From Streptomyces sp. CBMA29 (lineage in GTDB: Bacteria > Actinomycetota > Actinomycetes > Streptomycetales > Streptomycetaceae): a stretch of DNA of 36,611 nucleotides. The notes under the pieces were generated by a model that had not been told where the DNA came from, made no database searches, and worked only from the letters and a program-made list of their open reading frames with translations. The position numbers and the translations under genes were made by a program. Below are positions 30,244 through 36,611 of the stretch, piece after piece (the stretch's first letter is position 1; each line of letters begins with the position of its first letter). The DNA is taken from contig NZ_MECL01000187.1 of assembly GCF_014596445.1 (NCBI RefSeq), forward strand, positions 1 to 36,611. The letters are read 5' to 3'.

Positions 30244-30453
30244 GGGGGTGTATACGGCGACGCGCGGTGCGACGGATCCCGGAACGTGTCCCGGGCCCCG
30301 CCGCCCCGCGCGTCACAGCGGCTCCCGGAACGGGTCGCTGAGGACGGCGCGATGGTCGCGGATTGCGGTGCCCCGTCCCTGCCGACGGGCGCCGCAGCCG
30401 TCCCTGATGAGGGGGTTGCCGAGCGCTACGTGCTCACCTGCGCACGCGCTCCC

Positions 30454-30489
30454 ACGTACTGAGCGTGCTGAACGTACTGACCGTGCTGC
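30454..30489. repeat. Two 18-bp direct repeats downstream of GPP34 gene
   Basis: ACGTACTGAGCGTGCTGA and ACGTACTGACCGTGCTGC differ at two positions and adjoin. They lie just beyond the GPP34 stop codon. Confidence 0.7.
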
Positions 30490-30517
30490 CTGTGCACACT
30501 CGCTGTCACGCGGTGAC

Positions 30518-31219
30518 TCAACGGGCGCCGACGCGGGCCATGGTGCTGTGCCCCGCCGCTCGCGGTGCCGGAGCGGCTGGCCGCTTTGGCTGCGCCGCCA
30601 CGCCGTTCTGCACATCCATCACGGCATGCGCGACGAGGCCGCCCATCGGGTCGTACCTGATCAGGTCACGCAGGCGCGATCGCGACGACCGGCCCTCGTT
30701 GCCCGGGTAGAGGTGCTTGCCGAGTCCCACGGCGTGGGCGAGCGCGGCGAGCGCGGCGGTCCGCGGGTCCGGCGGCACGCCGGTACGGATCGCACTGTCC
30801 AGCCGGGTACGGATCTCCCGGCTGACCGCGCTGTCGGACGCCTGGTACCGCGTCGTCGGCAGCACCCCGCACATCTGGCCTGGCACGGCATGCACCATGC
30901 CGCACCGCTCCAGGTGCGCGAGATACGTCTGGCGGAGCCCGAGGCGGGGTCCGCCGATCCAGTGGACGGCCCGCACCGGACTGCCGCGTCGCCGCAACAG
31001 TTCGAGAGCGGAGTCCAGGGTCGGATCTCCAGTCGGCCGTGGGTGCACCACGGCTATACGATCCCCGTCAGGGGCTATCCGTCCGGCCAGGGCCAGCTCG
31101 ACGAGCTGTGCCCCGGCGAGGCCGAGGTCGAGCGATTGAGGCTGCGCCGTGGTCCCGGTCGTCGGGTCCAGTGCGAGCAGCAACAGCTCTTCCGGAATTG
31201 TTCTGCGGCTCTTGCCCAT
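30518..31219 (-). CDS. GPP34 family phosphoprotein (GOLPH3/VPS74-like)
   Basis: This 233-residue protein begins TIPEELLLLALDPTTG, the standard first helix of the GPP34 fold, followed by GLAGAQLVELALAGRI, LRRRGSPVRAVHWI, LRQTYLAHLERCGMVH and ALAALAHAVGLGKHL. Eukaryotic relatives bind PI4P on Golgi membranes; the many Streptomyces copies have no settled function and often lie near regulatory or nucleotide-binding genes. The C-terminal 35 residues are Ala/Pro/Arg-rich. ATG 31219 follows GGGGAGG. It is divergent from the carboxypeptidase gene. Confidence 0.85.
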   Translation of the reverse strand: MGKSRRTIPEELLLLALDPTTGTTAQPQSLDLGLAGAQLVELALAGRIAPDGDRIAVVHPRPTGDPTLDSALELLRRRGSPVRAVHWIGGPRLGLRQTYLAHLERCGMVHAVPGQMCGVLPTTRYQASDSAVSREIRTRLDSAIRTGVPPDPRTAALAALAHAVGLGKHLYPGNEGRSSRSRLRDLIRYDPMGGLVAHAVMDVQNGVAAQPKRPAAPAPRAAGHSTMARVGAR

Positions 31220-31472
31220 CCATGCCTCCCCGCGTGGATGAATGACAGGGTGACGCCTCTCACACCAGCCTGTCGAGAGCGCCTTTGCCTTATCGACGGG
31301 AACCGGGTGGTATGTCGTTCTCGTCTACGGGGTGGGCGGTGGTGTCGCGGACGGGTCGCGGGCCTGTCGGCGGGACACTGCCAGTGTGAGCTTTGAAGGG
31401 GTATGGGCGCCATTCGGCATCCGCCCCCGCACGATGTGTGCGGCCATTTCGTGATGTGTGGAGGAGGTCTGC

Positions 31473-34046
31473 GTGGCGGGCGAGTCCCCCGGCAGGGAAC
31501 AGCGGCAGGGCACGTCGGGGGAGGCGGTCGAGCGGTCGACCGCTGATCCGAGGCTGGTGGTGTTCCGGCCGCCCACCGAGGGGCACGGGACACGCGTGGC
31601 GGAGGGCGTACGGGAGGAGCACGCGGGCGCCGCGGTCGGAGCCGTCCCCTCCGCGCCCCCCGAAGCGGCGGACTCCGCGGGCTCCGGCGCACGCCCCCAC
31701 CCGGCCGCGTCCTCCGCCGCCGCCTCCACGGCGAATACGCCGGATGGCGTAGCGGTCGTAGACGAATCCTCCGACGCGGCTACGTCCACGACGCCGCCCG
31801 CGCCCCGCACCCCGGAGGTCCTGCCTCCGGAAGCGGAACCGAATCGTGACCTCCAGGACCCGGATTCCGCCGCCGAGGAGGCCCCCGAGGACGGGTCGGG
31901 CCCCGAAGCGGGCTCCGAAGACGGCCCGGAAGCGGAAGACGCCGCCCCGCCCGCGCCGCCCGCGCCGGAACGCGACGAGCACACCGCCGTGCTGCGCGTC
32001 GGGGGGCGCGGGGGCCTGCCGGCCGCCGGCGCCACCGCCGGCGGCTCTGAGACCGGTGACGGTACGGCCGAGGACGCGGACGGCGTGAACGACGCCGAGG
32101 ACGTGAACGGCGCCGACGGCGTACCGGGCGACGTATCGGACTCCACCCCGGCCTCCGGCGACGGTGAGGACGCCGAGGACGCCGGTGACGCCGAGGCCCC
32201 CGAGGACACGGCCCCCGAGGACGCGGCCCCGGCGGCCTCGACCGCCGCTGACGCCGCCGACGCCGAGGACGCCGCGCCTTCCGCCGCTGACGCCGAGGAC
32301 GCCGCTCCCGAGGACTCCGACAGCTCCGCCCCCGAGGAGGCCCCGGAGGACGCCCCCCGGGGCACCCCCGAGGGCGACGCCCCCAAGAGCCCCGGCGCCC
32401 GGAGCACCTCCGTCCTGCGCCCGCTTGTGTCCGATCTCCCCGCCGAGCGCACGGCGGCGCAGGGCGCGGAAGGCGCCTCAGGAGCCCGTAGCGCGCCCTC
32501 TGGCGCCTCCGCGCCCTATGAGGCGCCCCAGGCGCCTCCGGCGTCCGCCACGCCGCGTACGGGCCCCGTGAAGCCCTCGGAGAGTCCGGCCGCGGGCCCG
32601 ATCGGGCAGCCGTCCGCCCCGCCGAGGCCCGCCGCGGGCGCGCCGCTGCCCCCGTACGCCGGGAGCCCGTCCGCGATCGGCACCCCCACGGCGGCCTCGC
32701 CGGACGGCGCGGCGGCCGGGCCGGACGGGACGCGGTCGATGCCCGTGCCGCCGGAGCCCGAGGCGCCGCTGAAGCTGCTCGCGGAGCTGACGAACACCCC
32801 GCCGCCGCGCCAGACGCTGCTGCGGACGGTCGCGCGCCGGTTCAAGATCTGGACCCCGCTGGTGGTGCTGCTGGCGATCGTGTTCGTCGTGGTGCAGGCG
32901 CTGCGCCCGCTGCCCGCGCCGTCGATGGCGCTGACCGCGGCCCCGTCGTACACCTTCGACGGCACGCCGCTGCCGCAGTCCATGCCGTGGCCGTCGCAGG
33001 GCCAGTCGGTGGCCGAGGTCGAGGGTCTGGGCTCGCTCGGCGTGCACGGCGCGCAGACTCCGGTGCCGATCGCGAGCGTCACCAAGGTGATGACCGCGTA
33101 TCTGATCCTGCGCGACCACCCGCTGACGGGTCAGCAGACCGGTCCGACGATCCCCGTGGACGCGCAGGCGGCCGACGAGGCGAGTTCGAGCGACGAGTCG
33201 ACCGCGCAGGTCAAGAAGGGCCAGCGGTTCACCGAGCGGCAGATGCTGCAACTGCTGCTGATCCCCTCGGGCAACAACATCGCCCGCCTGCTGGCGCGCT
33301 GGGACTCCGGCACCCAGGAGGCGTTCGTCACCAAGATGACGAAGGCCGCCGCCGACCTCGGCATGACCAACACCACGTACACCGGCGCGAGCGGTTTCGA
33401 GGAGACCACGCGGAGCACCGCCGTCGACCAGTTGAAGCTCGCCCGCGAGGTCATGAAGAACGACGTGTTCCGGTCGGTCGTCGCGCAGCCGAACATCGAC
33501 ATTCCCGGCGTCGGCACGATCTACAACAACAACAACGACCTGGTCAACGTGGGTGTGATCGGCATCAAGACCGGTTCGAGCACCCCTGCGGGCGGCGCCC
33601 TGATGTGGGCGGCGAACAAGAAGGTCGACGGCAAGGAGCAGTTGATCCTCGGCGTCGTCCTCCAGCAGCGCGGCGGCACGACCGTCTACGACAGCCTCCA
33701 GGCGGCGCTGGTCAACTCGCAGAAGCTGATCAGCTCCGTGCAGGGCGGCCTGACCTCGTCGACGATAGTGAAGAAGGGCGAGGTCGTCGGGTACGTGGAC
33801 GACGGGCTCGGCGGTCACACGCCGGTCGTGGCGAGCAAGGACCTGAAGGCCGTCGGCTGGCCGGGCCTGAGGACGACGCTGTCGCTGACCCCCCTCAAGG
33901 ACGGGCTGCCGCACACCGCCAAGTCCGGCGCCGAGGTGGGCACGATCGGCTTCGGCACCGGCTCGGCCCGCACCACGGTGCCGGTCGTCCTCGGGTCCGA
34001 CCTGAGCGAGCCGTCGTTCGGCACGAAGCTCACCCGGGTCGGCTGA
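31473..34046 (+). CDS. D-alanyl-D-alanine carboxypeptidase with long acidic cytoplasmic N-terminus
   Basis: This 857-residue protein is about twice the size of ordinary S11 peptidases. Residues 1-458 are low-complexity, rich in Glu, Asp, Ala and Pro, and predicted disordered. One membrane helix follows (IWTPLVVLLAIVFVVVQAL, about 459-478). Outside the membrane lies the PBP5-type domain with ASVTK (Ser535, Lys538), SGN (599-601) and KTG (699-701), the full penicillin-binding catalytic set, so it should trim D-Ala from peptidoglycan stem peptides and bind beta-lactams. GTG 31473 follows GGAGGAGG. The inside tail is very negatively charged and could bind a cytoplasmic partner or be regulated by phosphorylation; this is inference. 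Its end overlaps the convergent rhomboid-like gene by 17 bp. Confidence 0.88.
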   Translation: MAGESPGREQRQGTSGEAVERSTADPRLVVFRPPTEGHGTRVAEGVREEHAGAAVGAVPSAPPEAADSAGSGARPHPAASSAAASTANTPDGVAVVDESSDAATSTTPPAPRTPEVLPPEAEPNRDLQDPDSAAEEAPEDGSGPEAGSEDGPEAEDAAPPAPPAPERDEHTAVLRVGGRGGLPAAGATAGGSETGDGTAEDADGVNDAEDVNGADGVPGDVSDSTPASGDGEDAEDAGDAEAPEDTAPEDAAPAASTAADAADAEDAAPSAADAEDAAPEDSDSSAPEEAPEDAPRGTPEGDAPKSPGARSTSVLRPLVSDLPAERTAAQGAEGASGARSAPSGASAPYEAPQAPPASATPRTGPVKPSESPAAGPIGQPSAPPRPAAGAPLPPYAGSPSAIGTPTAASPDGAAAGPDGTRSMPVPPEPEAPLKLLAELTNTPPPRQTLLRTVARRFKIWTPLVVLLAIVFVVVQALRPLPAPSMALTAAPSYTFDGTPLPQSMPWPSQGQSVAEVEGLGSLGVHGAQTPVPIASVTKVMTAYLILRDHPLTGQQTGPTIPVDAQAADEASSSDESTAQVKKGQRFTERQMLQLLLIPSGNNIARLLARWDSGTQEAFVTKMTKAAADLGMTNTTYTGASGFEETTRSTAVDQLKLAREVMKNDVFRSVVAQPNIDIPGVGTIYNNNNDLVNVGVIGIKTGSSTPAGGALMWAANKKVDGKEQLILGVVLQQRGGTTVYDSLQAALVNSQKLISSVQGGLTSSTIVKKGEVVGYVDDGLGGHTPVVASKDLKAVGWPGLRTTLSLTPLKDGLPHTAKSGAEVGTIGFGTGSARTTVPVVLGSDLSEPSFGTKLTRVG

Positions 34047-34743
34047 CTCCGGGCCGCCTGCGGGCGGCACCGCGCAGGCTCCGATACGCGGCGGCCGGGT
34101 CGATCCGACCCGGCCGTCCGCGTGTCAGCGGGTAGCAGGCCAGGCCGAGCAGCACCGACGTGAAGTGCCCGACGTCGGTGAAGGTGCGGCCCTCGACCAG
34201 CGCGAGCCCGTAGAAGAGCAGCACACAGGCGCCGTACAGATACCGCCAGGGCATCGCGACCGCCCAGGTCAGCACCGCCTCGACCGCCGCCAGTCCGTAA
34301 CTGACGCCCACGTCGAGGGTGTCTGCGGCCGACTGCGGCGCGTGCCCGTGCCGGATCGCCCACAGCAGCACGCCCTCACTGATGTACGTCGCCGCGACGT
34401 GCCCGATCAGCACGACCGCGAGCCACCGCCAGGTGCCCAGCCAGCGCTCGGCGGTGGCGTGGAAGACCGTGTAGAGCAGCACGTACAGCAGCCATCCGCC
34501 GCCGTCGATCCACAGCGCGCTGCGCACCAGGGCGCGGACCGGCTGGCTCGACAGATTGTGGATGTTCGTCGACCGCAGCCGCAGGAAGTCGTCCACCGTG
34601 GCGGGCGCCATTCGGTGGATCGCGACCGTGGTGAAGAACAGGATCACCAGCCAGATGTACGTGCCGGGGGCGCTGCGGACGTACGCCCACACGGCGCGGG
34701 CCACGGCGCGGGTGACACGCGCTGGGCGTGAGGGGAGATGCAC
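34030..34743 (-). CDS. Rhomboid-like intramembrane protein
   Basis: This 237-residue protein has about six hydrophobic segments. GVSYG (Ser148) and the late VGHFTSVLLGL (His193) match the serine-histidine dyad of rhomboid proteases, and HNLSSQPVRALVRSAL and ATYISEGVLLW are shared with the Streptomyces rhomboid-like group. It probably sits in the cytoplasmic membrane and may cleave transmembrane substrates, though proteolysis is not proven for this group. GTG 34743 is the likely start. A TATAAA box lies about 28 nt upstream on the minus strand. The last 17 bp overlap the end of the convergent carboxypeptidase gene. Confidence 0.75.
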   Translation of the reverse strand: MHLPSRPARVTRAVARAVWAYVRSAPGTYIWLVILFFTTVAIHRMAPATVDDFLRLRSTNIHNLSSQPVRALVRSALWIDGGGWLLYVLLYTVFHATAERWLGTWRWLAVVLIGHVAATYISEGVLLWAIRHGHAPQSAADTLDVGVSYGLAAVEAVLTWAVAMPWRYLYGACVLLFYGLALVEGRTFTDVGHFTSVLLGLACYPLTRGRPGRIDPAAAYRSLRGAARRRPGVSRPG

Positions 34744-34777
34744 GCTCCGGATTCTGTCCGGAAAGCGAGGTTTATAC

Positions 34778-34802
34778 GGCCGCGCCGCGCGTAAGCGCGG
34801 CC
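34778..34802 (-). terminator. Hairpin after AlkZ-like gene
   Basis: GGCCGCGC/GCGCGGCC forms a perfect 8-bp stem with a 9-nt loop. On the minus strand it is followed by GTATAAACCT. It lies in the 94-bp gap between the AlkZ-like stop and the rhomboid-like start. Confidence 0.5.
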
Positions 34803-34837
34803 TACCGAGTCCGGCGGGTGCGCGGGCCCCGAGCGGG

Positions 34838-36019
34838 TCACGCCGACAGTTCGCGCTCCAAAGGGGTGCGGAATCGCGGTGTGACCGTCACACCGCCGTC
34901 CGCGAGAAAAGCGCTGAGACGTTCCGCCGCCGCCCCGACCGCGTCCGCCGCCCGCGCGCCCCGGTCGGCCAGCAGCCGCCAGGCGACGGCGCCGTCCGCG
35001 CGGTGCGCCCAGCCGCCGATCACCTCGCCGCCCCACCACACGGTGGGCCCGACGTTGCCCGAACGGTCGAAGAGGGACGCCCGGTGCTCGCGCGGCAGGA
35101 ACCAGTCGCGCTCCCGCCACCCCATGGGCGTCGGGTCCAGCGCGGGCAGCAGCGTCGCGGCGGGCGGCGGCGCGTCCGCCGACGGCCCGGCGTCACCGGG
35201 CAGTACGTGGCCGACGGCGTTCCCGTCCAGCGGCACTTCCTCGGCGCCGACCGCCGCGAGCGCCTTGCGCACCTCTGTCAGCGACCACCCCGTCCACCAC
35301 TTCAGATCGGCCGCCGTCCCCGGTCCGTACGCCCCCAGCCACGCCTTCACCACCCCGGCGCGCGCCTCGGCCACCGGCACCTCGGGCAGCGGCTCGGCGT
35401 TCGCCCACCGGAACTGGCTGCTCGTCCACGACCCGGCCGGCCTGCGCCGCTCGATCCGGCCCTCGGCGGCCATCGTCCTGATGATCCGGCTCGCCACGTT
35501 CTGCCGCGCCTCGTACGGCTTCCCCGCCGCCACCAGCACCTGCTCGCGCAGCTCAGGCACCAGCTTCGACAGCCCCGCGCCGCTGGTCTCACCATGCGCG
35601 TCGAGCGCCGCGCGCACCCGCGCCTCGACGTCTTCCAGCCACGCCTCGTCCCAGCCGCCGCCCTCCGCCAGAAACGCCAGCAGCCCCTTGCGCTCCTTCG
35701 CCGCGATCTGCCGCCCGGCCGCCGCGTACACCCCCGGCGCCGCCGCCCGGCCCACCACGAACATCGTGCGCCGCATCGCCAGCATCCGCACCAGCGACCC
35801 GGTCTCCCCGTAGAGCGCCTCCTCCAGCGCCCCGACGCCGTCGCCCGGCTCCCGCAGCCGCGCCGCCACGGTCAGGAACACCGTCGCCGGATCCGTCGCG
35901 TGCAGCGCCACGAGCGCGTCGGCGACCTCCTCGCACCTGCCCACGGCCCGGAGCTGCCGCCGCGCGAGCCGCCCGCGCCGCTCCTCGTTCCCGATCTGTC
36001 GCCGCCGCGTTCCGCTCAT
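34838..36019 (-). CDS. Winged-helix DNA-binding protein, AlkZ/YcaQ-like (HTH_42)
   Basis: This 393-residue protein has the tandem winged-helix fold of HTH_42 proteins. RRQIGNEERRGRLARRQL and LHATDPATVFLTVAARL form the N-terminal lobe, and MRRTMFVVGRAAAPGVYAA follows. KWWTGWSLTEVRKAL and the C-terminal LLPALDPTPMGWRERDWFLP and DRSGNVGPTVWWGGEVIGGW are typical. Known relatives (AlkZ, YcaQ) are DNA glycosylases that unhook interstrand crosslinks. The catalytic Q-x-Q of AlkZ is not visible, so this belongs to the H-x-T-D type branch whose activity is less certain. ATG 36019 has no obvious ribosome binding site. It stands next to a P-type ATPase gene without visible functional link. Confidence 0.8.
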   Translation of the reverse strand: MSGTRRRQIGNEERRGRLARRQLRAVGRCEEVADALVALHATDPATVFLTVAARLREPGDGVGALEEALYGETGSLVRMLAMRRTMFVVGRAAAPGVYAAAGRQIAAKERKGLLAFLAEGGGWDEAWLEDVEARVRAALDAHGETSGAGLSKLVPELREQVLVAAGKPYEARQNVASRIIRTMAAEGRIERRRPAGSWTSSQFRWANAEPLPEVPVAEARAGVVKAWLGAYGPGTAADLKWWTGWSLTEVRKALAAVGAEEVPLDGNAVGHVLPGDAGPSADAPPPAATLLPALDPTPMGWRERDWFLPREHRASLFDRSGNVGPTVWWGGEVIGGWAHRADGAVAWRLLADRGARAADAVGAAAERLSAFLADGGVTVTPRFRTPLERELSA

Positions 36020-36047
36020 GCCCTCATGCTCACACGCCCCGCCGTCG

Positions 36048-36611
36048 CTACCGGCTCAGCGGCCGGAAGCCGCGCAGGCGCAGGCTGTTGGCCACGACGA
36101 AGACGGAGGAGAAGGCCATGGCCGCGCCCGCGATCATCGGGTTGAGCAGGCCCGCCGCGGCCAGCGGCAGCGCGGCGACGTTGTAGCCGAAGGCCCAGAA
36201 GAGATTGGACTTGATGGTGCCGAGCGTGCGCCGCGCGAGGCGGATGGCGTCGGCGGCCACGCGCAGGTCGCCGCGGACCAGGGTGAGGTCCCCGGCCTCG
36301 ATGGCGGCGTCGGTGCCGGTGCCCATGGCGAGCCCGAGGTCGGCCTGGGCGAGCGCGGCGGCGTCGTTCACCCCGTCGCCGACCATGGCGACGCTGCGCC
36401 CCTCGGCCTGGAGCCGCCGGACGACGGCGACCTTGTCCTCGGGGAGGACGTCCGCGAAGACGTCGGCCGCGTCGATGCCGACCTCGGCGGCGACGGCCGC
36501 CGCGACGGCCGCGTTGTCCCCGGTGAGCAGCATCGGCCGCAGGCCGAGCGCCCGCAGCCGCCGGACGGCCTCCGCGCTCGTCGGCTTGACGGCGTCGGCG
36601 ACGACGAGCAC
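36048..36611 (-). CDS. Heavy-metal (copper-type) P-type ATPase, C-terminal part
   Basis: The 187 visible residues are the end of a P1B-type ATPase; the start lies beyond the right edge. MLLTGDN and VAMVGDGVNDAAALAQADLGLAMGTGTD are the hinge and Mg-binding motifs of the phosphorylation domain. The last two membrane helices carry YN (FWAFGYNVAALPLA) and M-x2-SS (MAFSSVFVVANSLRL), the copper-coordinating residues of CopA-type pumps. It therefore probably exports Cu(I) from the cytoplasm. The end RGFRPLSR is normal. No operator or metallochaperone gene is in view. Confidence 0.9.
   Translation of the reverse strand: MLVVADAVKPTSAEAVRRLRALGLRPMLLTGDNAAVAAAVAAEVGIDAADVFADVLPEDKVAVVRRLQAEGRSVAMVGDGVNDAAALAQADLGLAMGTGTDAAIEAGDLTLVRGDLRVAADAIRLARRTLGTIKSNLFWAFGYNVAALPLAAAGLLNPMIAGAAMAFSSVFVVANSLRLRGFRPLSR

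Larger units (their letters stand above)
30131..30517. other. Intergenic region upstream of second WhiJ-like gene
   Basis: No gene is supported; short open frames lack coding character. It holds the leader of the WhiJ-like gene, the inverted repeat at 30226 and two 18-bp direct repeats at 30454-30489. Confidence 0.45.

Noticed and set aside
30226..30462. Small plus-strand gene in the gap upstream of the WhiJ-like regulator
   Set aside because: No ribosome binding site, poor codon bias and no recognisable sequence.

Overview
The window looks like chromosomal DNA of a Streptomyces-type actinomycete. It has very high GC with GC-rich third codon positions, frequent GTG and TTG starts, and many genes with a TANNNT box 6-7 nt before the start codon, the usual look of leaderless actinobacterial transcripts. 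It carries two whiJ-type regulator/DUF397 modules, a fused fbiC, a GPP34 protein and one rare TTA codon. No rRNA, tRNA, CRISPR array, prophage or intact mobile element was recognised.

Layout. (1) 1-654: tail of a degenerate fatty-acyl-AMP-ligase-like gene. (2) 752-6851: a five-gene catabolic block in two transcription units: ACMSD-like amidohydrolase, luciferase-like (LLM) oxidoreductase and SDR, then a second LLM oxidoreductase and a D-aminoacylase-like amidohydrolase. (3) 6924-12247: small housekeeping and stress genes: GNAT, a broken ankyrin-like gene, an intact PPOX protein, a frameshifted PPOX gene, DoxX, a MarR/tautomerase divergent pair and a MarR/NmrA pair, each MarR gene lying next to conspicuous palindromes. 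(4) 12490-14765: an IS701-type transposase remnant abutting a 239-bp tandem duplication that carries two DUF397 genes, a WhiJ-like regulator and a divergent ATP-binding protein with a TTA codon. (5) 14806-23646: methyltransferase, Tat-secreted PHP metallohydrolase, F420-type LLM oxidoreductase, fbiC, a secreted NAGPA-type protein and an ADP-ribosylglycohydrolase. (6) 23722-28754: Na+/solute symporter, a second SDR, a PLP aminotransferase and an EthD-like protein. (7) 28891-36611: second WhiJ/DUF397 module, GPP34 protein, an unusual D,D-carboxypeptidase, rhomboid-like protein, AlkZ-like protein and the C-terminus of a copper-type P-type ATPase.

The most interesting signal is regulatory. A near-invariant 15-bp palindrome, CTGACG-N3-CGTCAG, occurs perfectly at 716, 3921, 25690 and 27857 and in degenerate form at 3864. 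Each copy lies in the promoter region of a catabolic gene: the amidohydrolase operon, the LLM operon, the distant SDR and the EthD-like gene. I infer one regulon, probably under a TetR-type repressor encoded elsewhere, joining seven enzymes or probable enzymes spread over 27 kb into one undescribed degradation pathway that may use reduced flavin or F420.

Most convergent gene pairs are separated by strong hairpins, and several genes end in or are followed by short tandem repeats. Frameshift, truncation and start-site calls come from reading the sequence alone, without alignment to databases.
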